In this document: positions 9,327-16,347 of the stretch, piece after piece
Numbering within the stretch: position 1 is the stretch's first letter
Layout: each line of letters starts with the position of its first letter
NCBI RefSeq assembly: GCF_003234935.1
Contig: NZ_QKSB01000005.1
Coordinates: forward strand, 62,001 to 126,000
Direction: 5' to 3'
Length of the DNA: 64,000 nucleotides
From: Putridiphycobacter roseus
GTDB lineage: Bacteria; Bacteroidota; Bacteroidia; Flavobacteriales_D; Crocinitomicaceae
Notes under the pieces: generated by a model
Seen by the model: only the letters and a program-made list of their open reading frames with translations
Databases searched by the model: none
Told to the model about the DNA's origin: nothing
Position numbers and translations under genes: made by a program

Positions 9327-10373
9327 ATGAAAACTGTTGTAAAATTAAACTTATTATTAATTGGCTTTAATTTGATATTTAATGGAAATATTCATGCTCA
9401 AACTCAAATTTTTAATGAAAGTTTTGAAACCACCAATAACACTCCTATAATTAACAATTGGAGTTCTGTTTGCTACACGCCCACTTCTGGAAATGATGCG
9501 GCTCCAAATGGTGGAAATTGGTCCTTGTATGCAATTGGTGGAAATTTGCAAGGTTGCTTTCCAGGCTTTGTCAGTAAGGTAATTCCATGTGCAAAAAATG
9601 GCGATATTATTCAAATTGAAGGTTGGGCAAGAGTAGATACTAATTATGATATCGATAATCTGATAGGAATTGGATTGGGAACCTTAGGTTCAGGAGCCAT
9701 TCCAACATTGAGCAAATTCGACGCCTCTTTAACAGCACTTAATTGGACTTACTTTACAACTATTGATACTTTTTCACTTGTTCCTGGTGAAATTCCTGTT
9801 GTAATTTTACTCCCTGGTGAAACAACAAGTGTTGGCAGTTGTGCTGCTTTTTTTGATTTAATTAAGGTAAGTAACTTGGGTAATATTTATGGGGCAGTTT
9901 CACCTTTTAATTTGAATGTAACTGTGAATGAAACAATGTTAACAGCCAATGACACTAATGTATACTATCAATGGTTGAATTGTGATAATAATTATTCAAT
10001 AATACAAGGAGGTACGAATCAAACATACAGTCCAGCAAGCAATGGTAATTATGCCGTGGAAATTTCAAATGGAAACTGTATTGATACTTCAGCTTGTGTG
10101 AATATTTCGGCTATAGGACTCGGTGTTAATTATTCAAATCACTCCACTTTTACAATCTATCCTAATCCTACAGCTGACCGAGTGAATTTAACACTTGGAA
10201 ATCATCAAAAGGTTAGCATTAAAGTCTACAACATCAATGAACAATTAATTTTTCAAACTGACAATATCAATACTACCACTTATCAATTCGAATTAAATCA
10301 ACCCGCAGGGGTATATATTATTGAAGTAACTGCCGACCATAAAAGTCAACGATATAAATTGATAAAGGAATAG
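9327..10373 (+). CDS. Secreted protein with type IX sorting domain
   Basis: The ATG at 9327 gives a 348-residue protein with a good signal peptide (MKTVVKLNLLLIGF...GNIHAQ); the longer frame from 9273 only adds an unlikely hydrophobic leader. The first half (IFNESFETTNNTP... ...GNWSLYAIGG) looks like a carbohydrate-binding or MAM-like beta-sandwich domain of the kind that often begins 'nesFE' in Bacteroidota. A linker module follows (YQWLNCDNNYSII...GNYAVEISNGNCIDTSAC) that is also present near the end of the FG-GAP protein at 3100. The C-terminal 75 residues form a type A sorting domain (YPNPTADRV..., QPAGVYIIEV). It is expected at the cell surface or secreted; the substrate is unknown. Confidence 0.85.
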   Translation: MKTVVKLNLLLIGFNLIFNGNIHAQTQIFNESFETTNNTPIINNWSSVCYTPTSGNDAAPNGGNWSLYAIGGNLQGCFPGFVSKVIPCAKNGDIIQIEGWARVDTNYDIDNLIGIGLGTLGSGAIPTLSKFDASLTALNWTYFTTIDTFSLVPGEIPVVILLPGETTSVGSCAAFFDLIKVSNLGNIYGAVSPFNLNVTVNETMLTANDTNVYYQWLNCDNNYSIIQGGTNQTYSPASNGNYAVEISNGNCIDTSACVNISAIGLGVNYSNHSTFTIYPNPTADRVNLTLGNHQKVSIKVYNINEQLIFQTDNINTTTYQFELNQPAGVYIIEVTADHKSQRYKLIKE

Positions 10374-10395
10374 GTTTGAGTTCTAAGAAATAGTT

Positions 10396-10438
10396 CCATG
10401 AAACCACACGAAAGGATTCGTGCGGTAGCGGGGGGGAG
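10396..10438 (+). repeat. 43-bp intergenic repeat, copy 1
   Basis: The repeat begins CCATGAAACCACACGAAAGG and contains the hairpin CACGAA-AGGA-TTCGTG followed by a G-rich tail (tagcggggggg). It is identical to the copy at 11280 at 41 of 43 positions. The two copies bracket the lipoprotein gene 10584-11276 in direct orientation. Confidence 0.9.
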
Positions 10439-10583
10439 CATACGGAGCATTATTTCGGAAGTGTCCTTTGAAGTTACATTTGACAGGTAATCAATTACAT
10501 ATTTAATTTGGTGCAATTTAAAAAGATATGCATATTGCATTTAGCAATTATTTTATTTAAATTGCATTTTTATCACGCTAACA

Positions 10584-11276
10584 ATGAAGAAACTATCAAT
10601 TCTATTTTCACTAATATGCTTAAGTTTATTGTCCTGCTCGAAAGTCAAATCAGAGAGATGGATAACTATAGATTTAGAAGTTATAAAAAATGCTAATGGC
10701 ACTTCTGCCGAAGCTATTTTATTTCTTGGATATCCATACCAGCACCAATACGAAAATCAGCAACCTACTACTCAAGATCAAAAATACAAAATTGGAAGTA
10801 CAGTAGATGGAAAATTTTACAAGCAATTCAAAATAAATGATGTTTCTAAATCTCTGAGCAAGAAAGCTAACTTATACCTTTACATAAATTACATTAAATC
10901 TAGTCCCTGGTATTTAATTCCTTACTACTACTCTGAAAGAATTTTGTTAAAACGTAATGAAGTTAACGACATTAGCCTTGGATTAAAACAATCACTGTAT
11001 GAGTATAAAATTAAGCTAATTAACGAAAGTTGCTATAATGCTGATGATGTTGCATGGGTGGAAGTGAGTGAAGACAGCACTATGTACAGTGGAGAGTATG
11101 TTTTATCGTACCAAGGGTGCTATAACAACTATATGTATGATGACCTTACACCCGGCTCACTTACAACACCACTTTACTTAAAAATTAAATCAAAAAAGAA
11201 TAATATTTTCGATTCAACCATCACCAAACTTGAATTTGAAAAAGGGATACTCAACGAATTTGAAATAACTTATTGA
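10584..11276 (+). CDS. Predicted lipoprotein, unknown function
   Basis: The protein has 230 residues. The N-terminus MKKLSILFSLICLSLLSC is a type II signal peptide with lipobox LLSC, so it should be a lipoprotein. The mature part is beta-rich with many aromatic residues and no recognised domain. It sits alone between two nearly identical 43-bp repeats, the second beginning three bases after its stop, so it looks like a small cassette gained or moved with the repeats. Confidence 0.7.
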   Translation: MKKLSILFSLICLSLLSCSKVKSERWITIDLEVIKNANGTSAEAILFLGYPYQHQYENQQPTTQDQKYKIGSTVDGKFYKQFKINDVSKSLSKKANLYLYINYIKSSPWYLIPYYYSERILLKRNEVNDISLGLKQSLYEYKIKLINESCYNADDVAWVEVSEDSTMYSGEYVLSYQGCYNNYMYDDLTPGSLTTPLYLKIKSKKNNIFDSTITKLEFEKGILNEFEITY

Positions 11277-11279
11277 TAT

Positions 11280-11322
11280 CCATGAAACCACACGAAAGGA
11301 TTCGTGCGTTAGCGGGGTGGAG
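11280..11322 (+). repeat. 43-bp intergenic repeat, copy 2
   Basis: This is a direct repeat of 10396-10438 with two substitutions and the same CACGAA-AGGA-TTCGTG hairpin and GC-rich tail (ttagcggggtggag). Confidence 0.9.
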
Positions 11323-11378
11323 TTTTGGGAAGTGGATGAGGAAACTTTAAGGAAATATAATGTAAGCAGATAAAATCT

Positions 11379-11975
11379 TTAATCAACTGTTAAAAAATTC
11401 CTATGAGGTGGGTAATATCTACGGGCCATTCTATCAATTTTTCCTCCAAAATATCGAAAGGTAAGATCTGTTCTTGATACTCTTTTATCAATATCAAATA
11501 CATGTGTAACTCGTATAACAATATTTTTACCAAGCCATTCGATTCATTTTGTACCAGCATTGTTATTAATAGCTGTTTTATAAGACGTACTATCAATTCG
11601 TTCTACACTATGGCTTATGATGGTCGCATTTGGTAACCCGAGTAAAGAATAAATCGTATTTAAGTTTGCTTCAAATACAGAATCTACACCAAAATGGAGC
11701 GTGAAAAATTCAAGTTTGCATTGATCATTAATGTTAAGTAAAATAGACTCTATTTTAATGTTATAAAATGTTTCCTCCAAAACTGGAGTAAGAAAGTGCT
11801 GAAAAGGATAACATAGTCTGTCTATCTTTAATTCACAGATTGAATCAGCTACTTTATCATCAAGAGTGCAATAATCAAATCCTTTAACTTTATCAAGGAT
11901 TCTGAAAACATCTGTTTGTCCAGAAAGGTTATTCACCCAAATAAGAAAAAACAAAATAAAGACTTTCGATTTCAT
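11379..11975 (-). pseudogene. Secreted hypothetical protein interrupted by one in-frame TGA
   Basis: The frame starts at ATG 11975 with a signal peptide (MKSKVFILFFLIWVNNLSGQ), runs to a TGA at 11544-11546, and continues in the same frame for 54 further codons to TAA at 11379-11381. The sequence after the TGA (IEWLGKNIVIRVTHVFDIDK, then RTDLTFRYFGGKIDRMARR) is convincingly protein-like, with alternating strands and good codon use, so the TGA appears to be a recent nonsense mutation, for example of a TGG codon (GTK-stop-IEWLG). Intact length would be about 198 residues. A true truncated protein or a sequencing error cannot be excluded. No family is recognised. Confidence 0.75.
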
Positions 11976-12011
11976 ACTCAAATATACATTATTTGTCCCA
12001 ATTCCCTCTTG

Positions 12012-12078
12012 CACTCGCGATCATCTTTGATGAGTGTGTCCTTATAAATAACGATCAAGATTTTAGCATTTGCAATGC
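12012..12078 (-). repeat. REP-like repeat, copy E (inverted orientation)
   Basis: It runs from CACTCGCGATCATC...GATGAGTGTG (a stem of ATCATC/GATGAG type) to GCATTTGCAATGC, a GCATT/AATGC hairpin. It is a direct repeat of copy F (12249) and inverted relative to copies A-D. Confidence 0.8.
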
Positions 12079-12102
12079 GGGTTTATATTTAATTTTCCAA
12101 AG

Positions 12103-12172
12103 CATAGCAGTTGAATTGCAGCACTATATATACTCGCTCATTACACTTCGTTATTCCGAAAGTAATTGAAAG
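12103..12172 (+). repeat. Degenerate REP-like repeat, copy G
   Basis: The segment gaattgcagcactatatata followed by ctcgctcattacacttcgtt recalls copy C (gcattacaaatgctat... and cactcattacgcttcgct) in forward orientation, but with many changes. Weak on its own; the location between copies E and F supports it. Confidence 0.35.
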
Positions 12173-12248
12173 AGCAGAAAGATCCAAAAAAAGTAAACAC
12201 AATAGTGAACACATTATGTAATTTTTTTAAGGTTTTAAAAAACTCTTG

Positions 12249-12313
12249 CACTCGCGCTCATCTGTGATGAGTGTGTGTTTTATAATTTAAATAGAATATA
12301 GCATTTGCAATGC
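12249..12313 (-). repeat. REP-like repeat, copy F, left arm of the RAYT unit
   Basis: CACTCGCGCTCATC-TGT-GATGAGTGTG forms a strong hairpin (CTCATC/GATGAG with G-T and G-C extensions). After an AT-rich spacer, GCATTTGCAATGC forms the second hairpin. The end is 22 bases before the RAYT start, and it is the inverted counterpart of copy C on the other side of the gene. Confidence 0.85.
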
Positions 12314-12335
12314 AAATTTTTAGTAAATTTATTCA

Positions 12336-12890
12336 ATGTCAGAGCGATATAAGGTTATTAATAGTCAAACACCAACATTTATCACCATTACTATTAACGG
12401 TTGGGTTGATTTATTTGTCAGGCCTGTTTACTCGAACATTATAGATGATGCTATTAATTATTGTATCAAAAACAAAGGCTTAATAGTACATGCCTATATT
12501 TATATGACCAGCCATTTACATTTAATCGTGAGTTCCAAAGAAGTTGAATTACCTGCTATCATTAGAGATTTTAAAAAACATACGAGTAAGGAGCTAATAA
12601 AAGCGATTAAAAACATAAATGAAAGTAGACGAGAATGGATGTTAAAAAAGTTTGCCTATGAAGCAAATAGAAGTGGCAGAACATCACATTATAAATTATG
12701 GCAGGACGGTTTTCACCCTGTTATTCTAGATACCAATGAAAAAATTGTACAGCGAGTAAATTATATTCACAAAAACCCCGTTAAAGCAGGTATTGTGAGA
12801 CAAGAACGGGATTATTTAAACAGTAGCTATCTGGCTTACGAAAACAAAGATTTTAAAATGCTAAACATCCCCGTTCATGTACTTTTTTAA
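12336..12890 (+). CDS. REP-associated tyrosine transposase (RAYT, IS200/Y1 superfamily)
   Basis: The protein has 184 residues. His60-Leu-His62 in TSHLHLIVSS is the HUH metal site of Y1 transposases, and Tyr143 in VNYIHKNPVKAG is the probable nucleophile, in the typical RAYT context Y-x-H-x-NP. Other family features are the N-terminal FITITINGWVDLF strand, RDFKKHTSKEL and WQDGFHPV. The enzyme class nicks and joins single-stranded DNA at hairpins next to REP sequences. The gene is flanked by inverted two-hairpin repeats that are the likely substrates. A TAAATTTA (12323-12330), one base off TAnnTTTG, precedes the ATG closely, so the left-arm hairpin could also affect expression. Length and motifs look intact. 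Confidence 0.9.
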   Translation: MSERYKVINSQTPTFITITINGWVDLFVRPVYSNIIDDAINYCIKNKGLIVHAYIYMTSHLHLIVSSKEVELPAIIRDFKKHTSKELIKAIKNINESRREWMLKKFAYEANRSGRTSHYKLWQDGFHPVILDTNEKIVQRVNYIHKNPVKAGIVRQERDYLNSSYLAYENKDFKMLNIPVHVLF

Positions 12891-12897
12891 AATATCC

Positions 12898-12969
12898 GCA
12901 TTACAAATGCTATCATTAGCTTATGAAAGAAGGTCACACTCATTACGCTTCGCTAAATAAGCGCGAGTG
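12898..12969 (+). repeat. REP-like repeat, copy C, right arm of the RAYT unit
   Basis: It begins eight bases after the RAYT stop with GCATTACAAATGC (GCATT/AATGC stem) and ends with CACTC-ATTA-CGCTT-CGCTAAAT-AAGCG-C-GAGTG, a double stem. It is inverted relative to copy F. Confidence 0.85.
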
Positions 12970-12989
12970 TTTGTTTTACTGAAATAGCC

Positions 12990-13060
12990 GAATTACAGAG
13001 CTTTCATTCGCCAATGAAAGAAAAGTGCTACGCATTATGCTTTAGTAGATGAGCGCTATT
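12990..13060 (+). repeat. Degenerate REP-like repeat, copy D
   Basis: Starts gaattacagagctttcattc, then gccaatgaaagaaaagtgc, then tacgcattatgctttagtag. It follows copy C in tandem after a 20-base link and has the same orientation; stems are partly decayed. Confidence 0.5.
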
Positions 13061-13373
13061 GAATGGAAATATACTGACAATGGTACAAACATTCAGTACA
13101 TGTTTATTTCAACACTTCGACAAGCGCTATAAAACGCAGTTCAATCTAAGAAATTAAGTCTCTGTTAGCAACATCACCCAACTTAATCCTGCCTTGGCCG
13201 CTGAACGAAACCGAAGCGCAAGGGAGGAAACAAGCATTCCTAATAATAAAGTGCTCTAATCTCAAAAGGGCATAATTAAAATCATCTCCTCTATTGAAGG
13301 GAAAGGATAAAATAAGCAAATCAAAACTTTCGGGGCAAATACGGGGCATAAACTAACCCCCCCCCATAAAATG
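13061..13373. other. Gene-free stretch beside tRNA-Gln
   Basis: No convincing gene. A 67-codon minus-strand frame exists here but lacks a plausible start context or protein-like composition. The last part (13357-13378) has a C-run and GGAGGG that could pair as a small terminator-like stem (CCCCCCAT-AAA-ATGGAGGG). Confidence 0.4.
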
Positions 13374-13396
13374 GAGGGTTTTGTTGTCCCACTAGG
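13374..13396 (-). repeat. Partial duplicate of the tRNA-Gln 3' end and flank
   Basis: The bases GAGGGTTTTGTTGTCCCACTAGG match 13491-13516, which covers the terminator arm and 3' end of the tRNA-Gln gene, with only a three-base gap (an extra TAG in the tRNA copy). Repeated tRNA 3' ends are what integration into a tRNA leaves behind, but here the copies are only about 117 bases apart. Confidence 0.6.
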
Positions 13397-13461
13397 CTTA
13401 CTTCGACTAATATCGGCTACTCGCCGATAACCGCTCAGCATGAACTTCTCGCCCTAGTGGG
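13388..13461. repeat. Nested inverted repeat built on the tRNA 3' end
   Basis: CCCACTAGG (13388-13396) pairs with CCTAGTGGG (13453-13461). Inside is a second perfect hairpin, TATCGGC-TACTC-GCCGATA. The flanks of the inner hairpin (cttcgact ... ccgctcagcatgaacttc) resemble the common Bacteroidota intergenic repeat 'cttcgac..cgctcagcatgaac', split by the inner stem. Confidence 0.55.
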
Positions 13462-13468
13462 CATAAAC

Positions 13469-13498
13469 AAAAAAAACCCCAGCTTTCGCTGAGGGTTT
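13469..13498 (-). terminator. Rho-independent terminator of tRNA-Gln
   Basis: Read on the minus strand it is AACCCTCAGC-GAAA-GCTGGGGTT followed by eight T: a stem of about 8 bp with one mismatch and a GAAA tetraloop, six bases after the tRNA 3' end. Confidence 0.85.
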
Positions 13499-13503
13499 TG
13501 TAG

Positions 13504-13576
13504 TTGTCCCACTAGGGCTCGAACCTAGACTCTTCTGTACCAAAAACAGACGTGTTGCCAGTTACACCATGGGACA
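13504..13576 (-). tRNA. tRNA-Gln (anticodon UUG)
   Basis: On the minus strand the acceptor stem TGTCCCA pairs perfectly with TGGGACA. The D arm is GTGT/ACAC, the anticodon stem TCTGT/ACAGA with loop TTTTGGT gives anticodon TTG (reads CAA), and the T arm contains GGTTCGAGCC. The discriminator base is A and CCA is not encoded. It has its own promoter 58 bases upstream and a terminator just downstream. Confidence 0.95.
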
Positions 13577-13633
13577 ATAATTGTTTTGCGATTATCAGTA
13601 TTTACTTTAAAACACTTCGTCTAATTGCGGTTG

Positions 13634-13663
13634 CAAATTTACATGTATTTTTTTTATTTCAAA
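13634..13663 (-). promoter_or_regulatory. Promoter of tRNA-Gln (TTTG-N18-TAAATTTG)
   Basis: On the minus strand TTTG (13663-13660), 18 bases, then TAAATTTG (13641-13634) match the Bacteroidota -33/-7 consensus exactly. The -7 element ends 57 bases before the mature tRNA 5' end. Confidence 0.8.
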
Positions 13664-13671
13664 TTATATTC

Positions 13672-14925
13672 TTACTTTTTTTTCTTTTTTTTCTTCTTCT
13701 TATCTTCATATGTCTCCTCAAGCCTTTGTATCTCTGCCATTACAGACTTCCAATCTCCTTCTTCTTCTTGCTTAAAAACTAAAGTCTCGTGATAATCGGT
13801 TTTTGTTATTTCGGCTACGGTGATCGGTTTTGTAATATATCCTTCGATTTCTTCTAGTAAAGGAAGTTCAGCTGGACTACAAAATGAGATGGCTAATCCC
13901 TTTTCATTTCCACGACCTGTTCTACCCACTCTGTGGACATAATTTTCTGCTTGTTCTGGCAAATCGTAGTTCACTACAAAATCAACCATTGGGATATCAA
14001 TCCCCCTTGCAGAGACATCTGTAGCGATTAATAATTTTAAATGACCAGATTTAAAGGCGTTCAACGCTGCTTCTCTTTCGTTTTGGTCTTTCCCCCCATG
14101 TAAGGTTTCGGAAATCACGCCAACGCGCTCCATGGCTGCACAGACTCTTTCTGCTCTGACTTGTGTTCTGACGAATACTAAAATTTTCGCTTCTGGCTGT
14201 TCCTTAACCAAACGTTCTAAGAAAAATCTTTTGTCATCCATTTCAATATGCGCCACAGAGTGTTCCACATTTTTAGAAACGGGGTCTTTTGGTGATATTT
14301 GAATGTGGATGGCATTCCCACGAATAATATTATACGCTAGTTTTTTAATCTTTTTATCAATAGTTGCCGAAAAGAAAAGTGTTTGACGATTTTTTGGTAA
14401 AAAATTAATCACATCATCAATGTCTTTTACAAAACCTAAATCTAACATATGATCGGCTTCATCCAACACTAAAATCTCTACCCGGTTTAGGCGAATATGG
14501 CCTTGGTGTAGAAAATCAAACATTCTACCAGGTGTAGTGACTAAAATATCAATACCCTTCTCCAAAGCTAAAATTTGATCATCTTGTCCTACTCCACCAA
14601 AAACACAAGATGTTTTTACTTTTAAATTTCTTCCTATATCATGAAAAGCCTCTGTGATCTGCAAGGCCAACTCACGCGTAGGAACCATCACCAAACATCT
14701 AATACCTTCTGATCTTCTAGAAGTTTTACTTTTTTGGATGCGGTCTAAAATCGGAATTACGAAGGCTGCAGTTTTACCAGTACCAGTTTGAGCTATTGCT
14801 AAAACATCCTCTTCCCGCATGATTGGAGAAATGGTTTTGAATTGAATATCCGTAGGACGTATCATTTTCAAATCTTCTAAATTTTGTTTTATCTCTAGTG
14901 CAATTGGATAATCTGAAAACTTCAT
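13672..14925 (-). CDS. DEAD-box ATP-dependent RNA helicase (RhlE-like)
   Basis: The start at 14925 (MKFSDYPIALEIKQNL) is chosen because the frame's earlier ATG at 14943 overlaps the promoter element. The protein has 417 residues with the DEAD-box motifs in order: Q motif (IRPTDIQFKTI), AQTGTGKT, PTRELALQ, TPGR, VLDEADHMLD, SAT, VFVRTQ, ATDVSARGIDIP, HRVGRTGR. It should unwind RNA in ribosome assembly, cold adaptation or decay. The C-terminus is short and ends in nine consecutive lysines, encoded by an A-rich tract. It is transcribed divergently from the pseudouridine synthase gene. Confidence 0.95.
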   Translation of the reverse strand: MKFSDYPIALEIKQNLEDLKMIRPTDIQFKTISPIMREEDVLAIAQTGTGKTAAFVIPILDRIQKSKTSRRSEGIRCLVMVPTRELALQITEAFHDIGRNLKVKTSCVFGGVGQDDQILALEKGIDILVTTPGRMFDFLHQGHIRLNRVEILVLDEADHMLDLGFVKDIDDVINFLPKNRQTLFFSATIDKKIKKLAYNIIRGNAIHIQISPKDPVSKNVEHSVAHIEMDDKRFFLERLVKEQPEAKILVFVRTQVRAERVCAAMERVGVISETLHGGKDQNEREAALNAFKSGHLKLLIATDVSARGIDIPMVDFVVNYDLPEQAENYVHRVGRTGRGNEKGLAISFCSPAELPLLEEIEGYITKPITVAEITKTDYHETLVFKQEEEGDWKSVMAEIQRLEETYEDKKKKKKKKK

Positions 14926-14940
14926 AGGTGTGATTTTATA

Positions 14941-14948
14941 CAAAGATA
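14941..14948 (-). promoter_or_regulatory. -7 promoter element of the DEAD-box helicase gene
   Basis: TATCTTTG on the minus strand, 15 bases before the chosen ATG at 14925. It rules out the ATG at 14943, which lies inside it. Confidence 0.65.
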
Positions 14949-15038
14949 ATCTTTGTTTTCTTTATATGGTTTTAATAATTGCGGAATGCCTTTAAATTTC
15001 TTTATTTTAAAAGAAGATACAAACATTTATTTAATTCG

Positions 15039-15046
15039 TATATTTG
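15039..15046 (+). promoter_or_regulatory. -7 promoter element of the pseudouridine synthase gene
   Basis: TATATTTG ends 19 bases before the ATG at 15066. Confidence 0.65.
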
Positions 15047-15065
15047 CCGTCGAAAATAATAAGTA

Positions 15066-15932
15066 ATGGGTAGATCGGATAAACAACAGCCAAAAGGAAA
15101 AAGAAGCGAAGGGAAAAGAAGTGAAGGAAAATCATTCAAAGGGAAGGAAACGCCGAAAAAGAAACACTATTCTAGTTTTGAAACACCAAAAAGAAAAGGG
15201 GATCCGTTGCCAAGTTTTAGTGACGACATTCGTTTGAATAAATACTTGTCAAACGCAGGGATTTGTTCTCGACGTGAAGCGGATGTATTAATCGCTACTG
15301 GTGTAGTAGATGTAAATGGCACTACTATTTTAGAAATGGGTTACAAAGTAAAACCTGGTGACGAAGTTCGTTATGATGGTGCTTTGATTTCTCAAGAAAC
15401 AAAACGTTACGTTTTATTAAACAAGCCCAAAGATTTTATCACTACCATGGACGACCCTAGAGGAAGAAAAACAGTGATGCAATTGGTGCATAAAGCTTGT
15501 AAAGAAAGAATTTATCCAGTTGGAAGATTGGACAGAAATACAACAGGTTTGTTAATGTTTACGAATGATGGTGACTTAGCAAAAAAATTGACCCACCCTC
15601 GTTACGAGATGAAGAAAATTTATCATGTTGAAGTCAATAAAAATATCAATATTGACGATATGAAAAAATTAATGGCTGGTGTTGAATTGGATGATGGCGG
15701 TTTTGTAAAAGCGGATAAAGTTGATTTTGTAAGAAATAACAAACCCAAAGAAGTTGGTGTTGAATTACATTCTGGTAAATACCGTGTGGTTCGAAGAATG
15801 TTCGAAGCTGTTGGTTACGAAGTAATGAGACTTGACCGTGTATTATTTGCAGGTTTGACAAAAAAAGATTTACCAAGAGGAGAATGGCGTCATTTGACGA
15901 ATGAAGAGGTGAACTTTTTGAAGATGTTGTAA
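15066..15932 (+). CDS. rluB: RluB/RsuA-family rRNA pseudouridine synthase
   Basis: The protein has 288 residues. The first 50 are a lysine- and serine-rich basic tail, probably for RNA binding. An S4 domain follows (55-115, IRLNKYLSNAGICSRREAD). The catalytic domain has Asp156 in GRLDRNTTGLL, the RluB/E/F/RsuA signature, plus VLLNKPKDFITT and GKYRVVRRMFEAVG. It should isomerise a uridine in 23S (RluB) or 16S rRNA; the large-subunit assignment rests on overall similarity. It is divergent from the helicase gene, so both may act on RNA. Confidence 0.9.
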   Translation: MGRSDKQQPKGKRSEGKRSEGKSFKGKETPKKKHYSSFETPKRKGDPLPSFSDDIRLNKYLSNAGICSRREADVLIATGVVDVNGTTILEMGYKVKPGDEVRYDGALISQETKRYVLLNKPKDFITTMDDPRGRKTVMQLVHKACKERIYPVGRLDRNTTGLLMFTNDGDLAKKLTHPRYEMKKIYHVEVNKNINIDDMKKLMAGVELDDGGFVKADKVDFVRNNKPKEVGVELHSGKYRVVRRMFEAVGYEVMRLDRVLFAGLTKKDLPRGEWRHLTNEEVNFLKML

Positions 15933-15937
15933 GGGAG

Positions 15938-16215
15938 TTATTAGTCATTAGTATTGAGTCGTTAGACTTTGAATGATGTTACATTTGGCTTTATACTCTC
16001 TTTGGAGGAAACGAATCTAGAAGACAGTATCAAGTAATTAGACTTTGATTGGGGTTACATATGGCCTTAGCACTAATTTTAATAATTTTTTGGTCATGTG
16101 TAAATAGTCATTGGTTTTTGACTTGTAATTACATTTGACTTTGGGTTTTCTTTGTAGGAAACTAATCTAGAAAACAGTATCCAGTATTTAGACTTTAAAC
16201 CCGGGATACATTTTG
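15938..16215. repeat. Imperfect tandem repeat, period 150 bp
   Basis: This is the gene-free stretch after the pseudouridine synthase gene. The block tttggaggaaacgaatctag (16001) returns as tttgtaggaaactaatctag at 16151, each followed by aaNacagtatcNagtaNttagactttNa. The shorter element agactttga...gttacattNg occurs about four times. No open frame or tRNA. 16216-16347 is AT-rich and holds a few further short ctagNNtcta words. Confidence 0.7.
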
Positions 16216-16347
16216 CTTTTTGCATGCAAACATCACAGGTTTAAAAGAGTAGGGAAAAATCTAGCTTCTAAAAAAATCACCCTCCATAACCTCCCTCAAG
16301 AGAGGCAATAAATCTAGCATCTAGTTTCTAGCCATCTATATTCTATT

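Larger units (their letters stand above)
12249..12969 (+). mobile_element. RAYT gene with inverted REP-like arms (REPtron-like unit)
   Basis: A single-gene unit of 721 bp: left arm copy F (12249-12313), RAYT gene (12336-12890), right arm copy C (12898-12969) in opposite orientation. Both arms place the GCATTnnnAATGC hairpin next to the gene and the CACTC/GAGTG hairpin on the outside. Shared blocks between F and the reverse complement of C are CACTCGCGCT, ATGAGTGTG and TAGCATTTG(C/T)AATGC. This is the architecture known for REP-associated transposases in Proteobacteria. Whether the unit still moves is unknown. Confidence 0.75.

Noticed and set aside
11390..11596. 68-codon minus-strand frame within the pseudogene
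   Set aside because: It is a shifted reading of the segment after the TGA; the pseudogene's own frame is more protein-like.
8579..13060. CRISPR array as explanation of the repeats
   Set aside because: Repeats are irregularly spaced, differ in orientation, contain two hairpins and have genes between them; no cas genes.
13146..13349. 67-codon minus-strand frame next to tRNA-Gln
   Set aside because: No promoter, no signal or domain, and composition unlike protein; it overlaps decayed repeats.
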